Source of the DNA: Sphingobium sp.
GTDB lineage: Bacteria; Pseudomonadota; Alphaproteobacteria; Sphingomonadales; Sphingomonadaceae
Length of the DNA stretch: 40,526 nt
Reading direction: 5' to 3'
NCBI RefSeq assembly: GCF_003248505.1
Contig: NZ_QFOA01000024.1
Coordinates: 1 to 40,526 of the forward strand
The notes beneath the pieces are model-generated. The model searched no databases. It saw only the letters and a program-made list of their open reading frames with translations, and had not been told where the DNA came from. Position numbers and translations under genes: made by a program. Of the stretch, positions 25,795-33,453 are shown piece after piece (within the stretch, counting starts at the first letter, position 1; each line of letters opens with the position of its first letter).

Positions 25795-28248
25795 TCACTC
25801 CGCCGCGATGCCGATGGGGTAGAGGGGGCGGTGCAATTCTGCCTGCCCACCGGCGGCCCGTTCCGCCCAGGGATCGTCCTGCATGAACTGCTGCGAGAAG
25901 AGGAACCGCGCTCGCAACGCCTCGCGCCCAGCCCCGTCTTCTACGATCCGCGCCTTCACATAATCGACGCCGACCCGCTCAATCCATGGTGCGGTCCGCT
26001 CCAGATAGCGGGCCTCCTCGCGATAAAGTTGGGTAAAAGCGGCGCAGTAATCGAGCGCCTCCTGCTCAGTGGCGACCTTGCATAGCAGGTCGGTGACGCG
26101 GACATGGATGCCGCCATTCCCGCCGATATGCAGTTCATAGCCGCTATCGACGCACACGATTCCGAAATCCTTGATCGTCGCTTCCGCGCAATTACGCGGG
26201 CAGCCCGATACCGCGATCTTGAACTTGTGCGGCATCCACGACCCCCAGGTCATACGCTCTGTCTTGACGCCGAGACCCGTTGAATCCTGCGTACCGAAAC
26301 GGCACCATTCGGACCCTACGCAGGTCTTCACCGTGCGCAGCGACTTGCCATAGGCATGGCCCGACACCATCCCTGCAGCATTGAGATCAGCCCAGACCGC
26401 AGGCAAGTCCTCCTTCCTGATGCCGAAGATATCCAGCCGCTGGCCGCCGGTAACCTTTACCATCGGCGCGTTGAACTTCTCGACCACATCGGCAATCGCC
26501 CGCAGTTCGCGCGGGTTGGTGAGACCACCCCACATGCGCGGCACGACGGAATAGGTGCCGTCCTTCTGGATGTTGGCGTGCATCCGTTCATTGACGAAGC
26601 GGCTCTGATGGTCGTCGACATAGTCCCCTGGCAAGGCACAGAGCAGATAATAATTGAGTGCGGGACGGCAGGACGAACACCCATCCGGGGTCGACCAGTG
26701 GAGCTTTTGCATCACTTCAGGGATCGATCGCATTCCCTGAGCCACGATCTCCCGTCTAACGTCGTCATGGCCAAAGCTGGTGCATTTGCACATTGTCTTT
26801 GGGCCCGACTGGACATTATCGCCCAGCACTACGGCCAGCAGATTTTCAACTAGGCCGGTGCACGATCCGCAACTCGCCGATGCCTTGCATCCCGCCCGTA
26901 CCGCATCGAGGCTGCATGCGCCTGCCTCGACACAGGATACGACCTGGCCCTTGGAAACGCCGTTGCAGCCGCAAATCTCGGTATCGTCCGAAAGCGCTGC
27001 AACGGCCGCCTTAGGGTCCAGTGCGCCCCCTCCCTGGGCGAAAGTCTGGCCGAAGATCAACAGATCGCGTATGTCGGCAACGCTCTCGCCGCGCTTCAAC
27101 AGGTCGAAATACCAGCTACCATCCGCCGTGTCGCCATAAAGCACCGCGCCGACGACGCGATCGTCCTTCACTACAACCCGTTTATAAACCCCGCGCGCCG
27201 CGTCGCGCAGCACGATATCCTCGCACCCTTCCCCGCCGGAAAAGTCCCCGGCGGAAAACACGTCCAGCCCCGCGACCTTCAGCTTGGTCGATGTGACCGA
27301 CCCCTTGTAGCCCGAATGCCGGTCGGTCAGCCCATCCGCCAGGCTCCGGCACATGTCCCATAGGGGTGCCACAAGGCCATAGACGGTGCCGTCATGCTCC
27401 ACGCATTCCCCGACCGCCAATATATCGGGATCGCTGGTGACCATGTGATCGTCCACCCTGATCCCGCGATGGACCTCAAGCCCAGCCTCCCGCGCCAGCG
27501 CCGTCGAAGGACGAATGCCCACTGCCATCACCACCAAGCTGGCCGGAATGGCAGTGCCGTCCTTCAACCGCACGCCTTCTACCTGGCCGTCACCGTAAAT
27601 CTCGGCGGTGTTGGCCCCGGTCAAAATCGTCTGCCCCCGCGATTCCAGCGCTGATTTCAGCAGCCAGCCCGCGGCTTCGTCCAACTGCCGCTCCATCAGC
27701 GTGTCCATCAAATGAATGACCGTCACCTTCATGCCGCGCAGCGTCAGCCCGTGGGCTGCTTCCAGTCCCAGCAGACCTCCGCCGATCACCACCGCGTCCC
27801 CGCCCTTGTCTGCGGCAGCCAGCATCGTGTCGACATCCTTCATGTCGCGAAAGCTGATGACGCCGGGCAGATCCCGCCCCGGGACGGGAATGATGAACGG
27901 ATCGGAACCCGTGGCGATCAGCAGCTTGTCATAATGGACGCTGCGCCCGCTCTGCGCGGTCACCCGCTTGGCCGCGCGGTCGATCGCCGTCACCGGATCG
28001 GCGACGATCAGGTCTATGCCATTGCCGTCATACCAGGCGCGGTCGTTAATGACGATCTGATCGAACGTCTTCTCCCCCGCCAGCACCGGCGACAGCATGA
28101 TGCGGTTGTAATTCACATGCGGTTCCGCACCGAAGATGGTGACGCGATAGCGCCCCGCGTCGCGCGCCAGCAATTCCTCGACCGCACGGCACCCGGCCAT
28201 GCCGTTGCCCACCACGACCAAATGTTCGCGCGTATCGTCAGACGACAT
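25795..28248 (-). CDS. nirB: Nitrite reductase [NAD(P)H] large subunit
   Basis: This 817-residue enzyme reduces nitrite to ammonium. The N-terminal FAD/NAD(P)H-binding half begins HLVVVGNGMAGCRAVEE. Central BFD-type [2Fe-2S] motifs read EICGCNGVSKGQVV and ASCGSCTGLVENLL. The C-terminal siroheme/[4Fe-4S] ligands are in CVGSEWC (about 643-650) and SGCPRNCAEA (about 677-686). The frame is open to 28338, but the ATG at 28248 has GGAGGA 7-8 nt upstream and places the FAD motif near the N-terminus. The longer frame would begin inside the leader terminator, so it is rejected. First gene of nirB-nirD-nasA-cobA. Confidence 0.96.
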   Translation of the reverse strand: MSSDDTREHLVVVGNGMAGCRAVEELLARDAGRYRVTIFGAEPHVNYNRIMLSPVLAGEKTFDQIVINDRAWYDGNGIDLIVADPVTAIDRAAKRVTAQSGRSVHYDKLLIATGSDPFIIPVPGRDLPGVISFRDMKDVDTMLAAADKGGDAVVIGGGLLGLEAAHGLTLRGMKVTVIHLMDTLMERQLDEAAGWLLKSALESRGQTILTGANTAEIYGDGQVEGVRLKDGTAIPASLVVMAVGIRPSTALAREAGLEVHRGIRVDDHMVTSDPDILAVGECVEHDGTVYGLVAPLWDMCRSLADGLTDRHSGYKGSVTSTKLKVAGLDVFSAGDFSGGEGCEDIVLRDAARGVYKRVVVKDDRVVGAVLYGDTADGSWYFDLLKRGESVADIRDLLIFGQTFAQGGGALDPKAAVAALSDDTEICGCNGVSKGQVVSCVEAGACSLDAVRAGCKASASCGSCTGLVENLLAVVLGDNVQSGPKTMCKCTSFGHDDVRREIVAQGMRSIPEVMQKLHWSTPDGCSSCRPALNYYLLCALPGDYVDDHQSRFVNERMHANIQKDGTYSVVPRMWGGLTNPRELRAIADVVEKFNAPMVKVTGGQRLDIFGIRKEDLPAVWADLNAAGMVSGHAYGKSLRTVKTCVGSEWCRFGTQDSTGLGVKTERMTWGSWMPHKFKIAVSGCPRNCAEATIKDFGIVCVDSGYELHIGGNGGIHVRVTDLLCKVATEQEALDYCAAFTQLYREEARYLERTAPWIERVGVDYVKARIVEDGAGREALRARFLFSQQFMQDDPWAERAAGGQAELHRPLYPIGIAAE

Positions 28249-28324
28249 ACGGATATCCTCCGCGCTGTCCGCTACCGGCTCTGTTGTTCCGATCTGAAAT
28301 TCCATCCCCATCGCTCCAGAAACC

Positions 28325-28379
28325 AAAAAAGCCGCCATCCTGACCCACGGTAAGAACCGAAAGTCAGGATGGCGGCTTT
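28325..28379 (-). terminator. Intrinsic terminator in the nirB leader
   Basis: On the transcribed strand a perfect 17-bp stem (28363-28379 with 28328-28344) encloses an 18-nt loop that itself holds a CGGT/ACCG mini-stem. It is followed by an unbroken run of six T. It lies about 75 nt before the nirB start, between the porin and nirB. Placed in a leader, it would stop transcription unless overridden. Confidence 0.85.
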
Positions 28380-28432
28380 GCCATCATAAACGCCTTGGCC
28401 GTTCTACCTTGAACCGCCGCGGCTATGCGAAG

Positions 28433-28495
28433 AAGGACATCTTTGTCCCTTGTAGTGCAGCATATGGGGAATCGCCTGAACGCTCAAGCGATTCC
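28433..28495 (-). promoter_or_regulatory. Dual hairpin, ANTAR (NasT) RNA target in the nirB leader
   Basis: In RNA sense, the first stem-loop (28495-28468) pairs GGAAUCGC with GCGAUUCC and continues to a hexaloop AGCGUU. The second (28450-28433) is AGGGAC-AAAGAU-GUCCUU. Both hexaloops have A at position 1 and G at position 4, the known signature of ANTAR-protein target RNAs, and a 17-nt linker separates them. NasT, an ANTAR protein, is encoded in the same cluster. The pair lies 53 nt before the leader terminator. It should act as an antitermination switch relieved when nitrate releases NasT from NasS. Confidence 0.75.
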
Positions 28496-28511
28496 TCTCA
28501 CTCAATTTCAA

Positions 28512-29717
28512 TCAAATGACCCAATCCGCCTGTAACCAGATTTTGTCCGTATCGGTCGCCATCGCTTTGGCGTCATAATGGGCGTAGCGGATAGACAACG
28601 CCGTCTTCCTGACCTTTGCCGACGCGATCAGATCGATCTCATCTCCATAATGCTGGCCCAGACGGTCGCTCTCGAATCGGTGCCAGCTACCGGCCAACGC
28701 CACACCGGACAGTGGCCCCATTCGCTTCCAGCCATAGCCACCCCCGACATAAAGGTCGCGCACGCCATCGGCGGGCGTCGTCAGGAACTTGTCGGCCCAC
28801 CCCTGAAATTTGAAATTGGTGCCCAGCGGTGTCTGGAAACTGGTGAAGGGCAGACCCGTACTGGCCCCCAGCACCTCATACCCTCCATTCAGCTTGAAGC
28901 TCCGCACATCCAGCGTCGCGTCGACCAACCAATAATCAGCGCTATAGTCATTGGGGTTGCGACGATAGTCCGACTGCCGCGCATAGCTGAACTGATAGGA
29001 AAGCTTCGCGACCTTGGACAAAGGCTGCGTCCCCGCCAACCGCAACCCATAGGTCTGGCTCGACAATCGAAAGGCCTGCACCGCCGCCTCATCCTGATCC
29101 ACCAGATAGGCAAAACCGGTCAGCGTTCCCATAGGAGTGGCATAGGACAGGTTGGCAAAGATATTGTTGTCGCCTATAGCCTGCTGCCGCGCGCCCTTGC
29201 CCTCAAATCCCCAGATCGTCCGCACGCTCCAGGCATAAGCGATATCCAGCTTCAGCCTCGCAACCGGGGTCAGTTCCGCCCGCACCGCGTCGAACGTCTG
29301 CCCGTTGTCGCGAAAAGCGACGTTGCCGACGAACCGTTCGTCATCCAGTGCGATCTTTTGCCGCCCGCCCGTCAGCGTCACTGCCTTGGTCTTATATTGC
29401 AGCTGCGCGATATAGAGCGCAATATTCTGTGGATCGGCCACGATCGGTCGGGTTGCCGCACCGTTCAGCCCGTTATAATAATGATCGATAACGGCCACAG
29501 TCCCCTGACCGACGATGGACGCGGACAGCGCCCCAGTGCTGGCGGTGAGCCCGGCGCGCGCGCGCACGGTCAGCGCATCCGCTTTGTCGAGGAGTCCATT
29601 CTGATCGACATGCTCATAGCGCAACCGCGCTTCGGCAATGGGTTTCAGGCCGATCTCTTGAGCGCAAGCCGGGCTTGCGACGACCAGCAGGGCCGACGAC
29701 GCGATAATGATCTTCAT
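28512..29717 (-). CDS. Alginate-export-type outer-membrane porin
   Basis: The 401-residue protein has a signal peptide ending at SPACAQE and then an amphipathic beta-barrel sequence opening with IAEARLRYEHVDQNGLLDKADALTVRAR (read in pieces), typical of the alginate_exp porin family. Repeated aromatic strands follow, ending IWLQADWVI. In sphingomonads this family often sits in nitrate clusters, where it probably admits nitrate rather than alginate. AGGGGG precedes its ATG. It lies between narK and the nirB leader in the same direction. Its stop codon is only 17 bp before the first ANTAR hairpin of nirB. Confidence 0.85.
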   Translation of the reverse strand: MKIIIASSALLVVASPACAQEIGLKPIAEARLRYEHVDQNGLLDKADALTVRARAGLTASTGALSASIVGQGTVAVIDHYYNGLNGAATRPIVADPQNIALYIAQLQYKTKAVTLTGGRQKIALDDERFVGNVAFRDNGQTFDAVRAELTPVARLKLDIAYAWSVRTIWGFEGKGARQQAIGDNNIFANLSYATPMGTLTGFAYLVDQDEAAVQAFRLSSQTYGLRLAGTQPLSKVAKLSYQFSYARQSDYRRNPNDYSADYWLVDATLDVRSFKLNGGYEVLGASTGLPFTSFQTPLGTNFKFQGWADKFLTTPADGVRDLYVGGGYGWKRMGPLSGVALAGSWHRFESDRLGQHYGDEIDLIASAKVRKTALSIRYAHYDAKAMATDTDKIWLQADWVI

Positions 29718-29745
29718 GGGAAATCGCCCCCTTGGACGAAAATAT

Positions 29746-29800
29746 GAAAAAGCCTGCCCGCCTTGAGGAAAGTCGAAGGGCTTCGACTTTCCTCAAGGCG
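29746..29800 (-). terminator. Perfect long hairpin between narK and the porin gene
   Basis: A 20-bp perfect inverted repeat (29759-29778 with 29781-29800) has only a 2-base centre. On the minus strand it is followed by GGCAGGCTTTTTC, giving a T5 run 8 nt after the stem. It lies 44 bp after the narK stop. It could terminate or partly terminate narK transcription, or stabilise the upstream mRNA. Its length and symmetry also resemble a dispersed palindromic repeat. Confidence 0.6.
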
Positions 29801-29843
29801 AACCGGCGTTACACTCGAGACAATGGCCTTGGGGACCGCTGCT

Positions 29844-31088
29844 TCAAATCCGCGCGCCGCTGGTCCAGGTTGCGCGCCATTTTCTTTTGACCATCGTCAA
29901 TCCCAGCAGCGCCACAACGGCCAATCCCGCAAAGATCAGGAAACCCGTCGCGAAGCTGCCCGTGAACTGCTTGGCCAGCCCCAGCGAACTGGCGAGGTAG
30001 AAGCCGCCGATACCGCCCGCCATGCCCACCAGACCCGTCATCACGCCTATTTCCGCTTGGAACCGCTGTGGCACCAGTTGGAATACCGAACCGTTGCCCG
30101 TACCCAATGCCAGCATCGCCAGGACGAAAAAGCCCAATGCGCCCGCCAATGTCGTGGCATAGGCCACGCCGATCAGCGCCAGCGCCGCGACGATCAGCAC
30201 TATGGTTAGCGTGGCGACGCCGCCGACCCGGTCGGCCAGCGCTCCGCCCATCGGGCGCACCAGCGATCCGGCGAACACGCAACCCGCCGTGCAATAGCCC
30301 GCAATGATCGGTGTCAGCCCAAACTGATCGGTGAAGTAGATCGGCAGACTGGCCGCCAGCCCGACGAAACCACCGAACGTCACCGCATAAAAACCCATCA
30401 GCCACCAGGCGTCCGCCTGCTTCAGCGGCTCGAAATAATCGATCAGCTTTTTGGGCATGGGCGTATCGGGTGCATCCTTCGCCATGATCATATAAAGCAC
30501 GAACACGATGCTCAGGGGGATACAGGCCAACCCCAGCACCGCGTTCCAACCGAACAGCTTCGCGAGCATCGGCGCGAAAAGCGACGCGAGCACCGTGCCC
30601 GAATTGCCCATGCCGGCCAGGCCCATCGCTTTTCCCTGATGCTCAGGCGGGTACCAGCGGCTCGCCAGCGGCAGCGCGATCGCGAAACTCGCGCCCGCAA
30701 ACCCCAGGATCACGCCCAGCGCCAGCGTTCCGCCGAAGCTGTTGACGCCCATCGCCCAAGCTGTGAATAGCCCCGCGATCACGACGATCTGGCTGATCGC
30801 GCCGGACCGCTTCGGTCCGATCCGGTCGACCAGCAAGCCATTGACCACACGCAGCAGCGCCCCGGCCAGAGTGGGCACCGCGACCATCAGCCCCTTTTGC
30901 GCCGGGGTCAGCATCAATGTCTTCGATATCATCGGGGCCAGCGGTCCCAACAGCACCCACACCATGAAAGCGAGATCGAAATAGAGGAACGCGGCGATCA
31001 GTGTCGGTGTATGGCCCGATTTCCAGAAACTCGTCGCGGGCGCAACCGATGCGGGCTTTCCATCGCGATCCCAATAAGCAGTAGCCAT
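29844..31088 (-). CDS. narK: NarK/NrtP-type nitrate/nitrite MFS transporter
   Basis: This 414-residue inner-membrane protein has 12 predicted helices. The nitrate-signature glycine motifs are GFAGASFAIALPLASRW and ALGTGNGSVFQLVP. Arginines in helix 2 (LLRVVNGLLVDRIGPKRSG) and helix 8 (GSLVRPMGGALADRVGG) match the substrate-binding pair of NarK. It imports nitrate and may export nitrite. The ATG at 31088 has GGGGGA upstream. The open frame to 31226 would start inside the leader terminator region and is rejected. The gene lies downstream of nasTS behind its own leader. Confidence 0.94.
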   Translation of the reverse strand: MATAYWDRDGKPASVAPATSFWKSGHTPTLIAAFLYFDLAFMVWVLLGPLAPMISKTLMLTPAQKGLMVAVPTLAGALLRVVNGLLVDRIGPKRSGAISQIVVIAGLFTAWAMGVNSFGGTLALGVILGFAGASFAIALPLASRWYPPEHQGKAMGLAGMGNSGTVLASLFAPMLAKLFGWNAVLGLACIPLSIVFVLYMIMAKDAPDTPMPKKLIDYFEPLKQADAWWLMGFYAVTFGGFVGLAASLPIYFTDQFGLTPIIAGYCTAGCVFAGSLVRPMGGALADRVGGVATLTIVLIVAALALIGVAYATTLAGALGFFVLAMLALGTGNGSVFQLVPQRFQAEIGVMTGLVGMAGGIGGFYLASSLGLAKQFTGSFATGFLIFAGLAVVALLGLTMVKRKWRATWTSGARI

Positions 31089-31120
31089 GTGACGTCCCCC
31101 AATAAAAGGCAATGGACACG

Positions 31121-31173
31121 AAAAAAGCCGCAGGTCGGACGATACCTTTGCGGTACATCCGATCAGCGGCTTT
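31121..31173 (-). terminator. Intrinsic terminator in the narK leader
   Basis: In RNA sense AAAGCCGC (31173-31166) pairs with GCGGCUUU (31131-31124). An inner UCGGA/UCCGA and a GUACC/GGUAU stem extend it, and a run of six T ends it. It lies about 33 nt before the narK start. Its outer 8-bp arms and T6 tail are identical to those of the nirB leader terminator. Confidence 0.75.
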
Positions 31174-31194
31174 GCTGCGATATATGGTGAGGAC

Positions 31195-31246
31195 ATGTGG
31201 TCCCCCCGTTGGGACGGCACATCCAAAACGCGCGCTTCGTCGCGCG
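31195..31246 (-). promoter_or_regulatory. Dual hairpin, probable ANTAR (NasT) RNA target in the narK leader
   Basis: In RNA sense the first stem-loop (31246-31229) is CGCGCG-ACGAAG-CGCGCG. The second (31215-31200) is GUCCC-AACGGG-GGGAC, extendable by AUGUG/CACAU across a 2-nt bulge. The second hexaloop has A1 and G4 as in known ANTAR targets. The first has A1 but A, not G, at position 4. The linker is 13 nt and a leader terminator follows 26 nt later. The layout matches the nirB leader, so NasT control is likely despite the imperfect first loop. Confidence 0.6.
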
Positions 31247-31254
31247 ACGTCTAT

Positions 31255-31283
31255 GTTATCTCTCGATTCGTACTATGTTGCAA
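31255..31283 (-). promoter_or_regulatory. Candidate sigma70 promoter of narK
   Basis: On the minus strand TTGCAA (31283-31278) and GATAAC (31260-31255) are separated by 17 bp. Each matches consensus at four of six positions. Transcription would begin near 31248, almost exactly where the first leader hairpin starts (31246), which supports both calls. Confidence 0.45.
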
Positions 31284-31319
31284 GGCACAAAATGGAGAGG
31301 CTTTTTCAGTGACCTGTCG

Positions 31320-32531
31320 CTAGCCGGTACCGAATCCCGCCAGATACTCCTCGATCTTCTCAGGATCGAACACGCGCCCGTCGAAGAATCGATCCGGCCC
31401 CAGCGTCAACTCGCCCCGGCGGGACCCCACCGCCAGCGGCAAGTCGACGGCCCCTTCCAGCTTCATGCTCGCCCCCGGCATGGCGACATCGCTCTGGGCC
31501 AACGCCCGGCGATAGACATCGGGGCGGAACACCGCTCCTGCCCGCGCCGCAGTGGCCGCGTCATGCGGCACCATATTCCATCGCGCCAGTTGCGAGTAGA
31601 TCCACAGCGCCTGACTGCGCCACGGAAAAGGCGTCGCCTCACGCGAAAATAGCATGAAGTCGGGATTGGCCACCGCCGCCTCACCCGTCCGCGCCACCAT
31701 CTGGCCCGACAGCGCCCGCCCGATCAGCTCGGCTGGCTGATCGATATAGTGCGGCTCGGCCAGCAATCCGGCCAGATCGCCATGATGGGCCCTGTCGTCG
31801 CACCATGCCGCCGCCCGCGCGAGCGCCCGCAATAGCCGGTCGACCGTTTCGGGATGCTCCTCTAACCAAGGTGCACGAAACGCCAGCACCTTCTCAACCC
31901 CACGCCGCCAAATGCGTTCACCGATCGCCACCGTTTCGGCCAATCCGGCTTCCACCGCCGCGCTGCCCCAGGGTTCGCCCGCTATGAAGCCATCGATCTC
32001 GCCCGCCCGCATCGCCTCAACCGTCAGTGATGGGGGCAGGACTCGCAACACCACGTCACGATCCGGATCGACGCCCGCGCTAGCCAGCCAGTAACGCAGC
32101 ATCAGGCTATGGCTGGAAAAGCGGTGAACCACGCCGATGACAGGCTTGCGCCGCCACAGCCCGATGGCCGCAGCGAAATCATGCGCGGTGCCGAGCGGAT
32201 CGGCCAGCCGCGCTGCCACCTTCGGTTCCAGCGCTGCAGCGAAATCGCGCGCCATGACCAACATGTTGCCATTGACGCCCAGCTTGTAGGGAGCAGCCAG
32301 CGCAGCGGGCTGCTGGCTCAGCCCCAACGTCACAGCCACGGCCAGCGGCGCCAGCATCTGCGCCGCCTGCACCTGCCCATAAACCAGCCGGTCGCGCAGC
32401 GTCGCCCAGCTGGTCGTGCGCACCAGTTCCAGATCCAGCCCCTGTTCCTCGGCAAACCCCCGTTCGCGCGCCGCGACCAGCACCGCCGCATCGGTCAGCG
32501 GCAGGAAGGCGATCTTCACTCCGGTCGTCAT
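31320..32531 (-). CDS. nasS: NasS nitrate sensor (NrtA/CmpA-like, cytoplasmic)
   Basis: The 403-residue protein resembles NrtA/CmpA periplasmic binding proteins, beginning VKIAFLPLTDAAVLVAARE with later GVVHRFSSHSLMLRYWLA and GFIAGEPWGSAAVE. It has no signal peptide or lipobox, so it stays in the cytoplasm, as NasS does. In NasTS systems NasS binds NasT without nitrate and frees it when nitrate or nitrite binds. Its ATG overlaps the nasT stop as ATGA, so the two are made together. No ABC transporter genes are nearby, which argues against a transport role. Confidence 0.9.
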   Translation of the reverse strand: MTTGVKIAFLPLTDAAVLVAARERGFAEEQGLDLELVRTTSWATLRDRLVYGQVQAAQMLAPLAVAVTLGLSQQPAALAAPYKLGVNGNMLVMARDFAAALEPKVAARLADPLGTAHDFAAAIGLWRRKPVIGVVHRFSSHSLMLRYWLASAGVDPDRDVVLRVLPPSLTVEAMRAGEIDGFIAGEPWGSAAVEAGLAETVAIGERIWRRGVEKVLAFRAPWLEEHPETVDRLLRALARAAAWCDDRAHHGDLAGLLAEPHYIDQPAELIGRALSGQMVARTGEAAVANPDFMLFSREATPFPWRSQALWIYSQLARWNMVPHDAATAARAGAVFRPDVYRRALAQSDVAMPGASMKLEGAVDLPLAVGSRRGELTLGPDRFFDGRVFDPEKIEEYLAGFGTG

Positions 32532-33109
32532 ATCCCTCCTCCCAACAGGTCGCTCGCGGTAATCAGCGCCTGCGCCACATCCACGATTTTCTTTCCCTGG
32601 TTCATCGCCGCCGACCTTAGCAGGGCATAGGCATCCTGTTCGTTCAGCGAGCGCTGGTTCATCAGGATCGACTTCGCCCGGTCGATGATCTTGCGTTCGG
32701 ACAGCGCCGTGCGCGCCTCGTCCAACTCGGCCTGCATCTTGGAGAAGGCGTTGAACCGGCGCACCGCCAGTTCCAGCACCGGCTTCACTCGCTCCTTGCG
32801 CAGGCCGTCAACGACATAGGCCGACACGCCCGCATCGATCGCTGCGCCGATCATCGCATCGTCGGACTGGTCCACGAACATCGCGATCGGTCGGGCCAGC
32901 GCGCGGCTGACGATCAGCATTTCCTCCAGCGTATCGCGGCTCGGGCTGCCAAGGTCCATCAACACGACATCGGGGGCCATCCGTTCCAGCCGCGCAACGA
33001 ACGCGCCGCGCGGGGGCACGATATGGATATCGTCATAGCCCGCTTCGCGCAGACCTTCTTCAAGCACCGTCGCACGCAGACCGCTGTCGTCGATAATGAC
33101 AATCCGCAT
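32528..33109 (-). CDS. nasT: NasT ANTAR-domain transcription antiterminator
   Basis: This 193-residue protein has a receiver-like N-terminal domain (RIVIIDDSGLRATVL, then VLMDLGSPSRD with Asp52) and a C-terminal ANTAR RNA-binding domain (about 125-180; ALSERKIIDRAKSILM, then EQDAYALLRSAAMNQGKKI). ANTAR proteins bind paired stem-loops with A1/G4 hexaloops and prevent leader terminators from forming. Two such leaders lie downstream. The frame is open to 33157, but the ATG at 33109 gives the family N-terminus and has AAGGGG upstream. Confidence 0.94.
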   Translation of the reverse strand: MRIVIIDDSGLRATVLEEGLREAGYDDIHIVPPRGAFVARLERMAPDVVLMDLGSPSRDTLEEMLIVSRALARPIAMFVDQSDDAMIGAAIDAGVSAYVVDGLRKERVKPVLELAVRRFNAFSKMQAELDEARTALSERKIIDRAKSILMNQRSLNEQDAYALLRSAAMNQGKKIVDVAQALITASDLLGGGI

Positions 33110-33453
33110 TGCTGCCCCTTTTACACAAGCCATCGGCAGTAATCGGTGTCGAGTCAATCCGAAGCACCGTCAAGGAACGGGTTATCGATCTTGTCACTCG
33201 ATGCTCGAGGGCACCTGCTTAAAAGATATGGCCTAAACGGGTGGTTGACGATCTGCCCGTCTAAATGGCCCATTGACCGTCATGACCTGGGCCGCGGAAA
33301 AGGAATGGCTTGCCGGCAGGTACAAAGGAGGGGCGTCTTGGCCTGACTGACTCGCCGATATGAACGACGAGTTTTTGTCCTTCAAGATCTTAAAGAACCT
33401 CGACAGTCCACAGTCGGATCAGAATTCTGAATTGGCATCTAAGCGCTTTCCAT
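33110..33453. other. Intergenic region upstream of nasT, downstream of iclR
   Basis: No convincing gene is seen in these 344 bp. The half next to nasT should hold its promoter. A second ANTAR-type leader was looked for here and not found. Short plus-strand ORFs (for example from 33280) have no recognisable features. No clear terminator follows the iclR stop. Confidence 0.45.

Noticed and set aside
28249..28338. Upstream start for nirB
   Set aside because: The first codons fall inside the leader terminator hairpin and the region lacks a ribosome-binding site. GGAGGA serves the ATG at 28248.
31089..31226. Upstream start for narK
   Set aside because: The extension would be encoded by the leader hairpins and terminator and does not look like a transporter N-terminus.
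31261..31319. Sigma54 promoter for narK
   Set aside because: A TTGCA element is present but no GG lies at the required distance upstream. A sigma70-like pair fits better.
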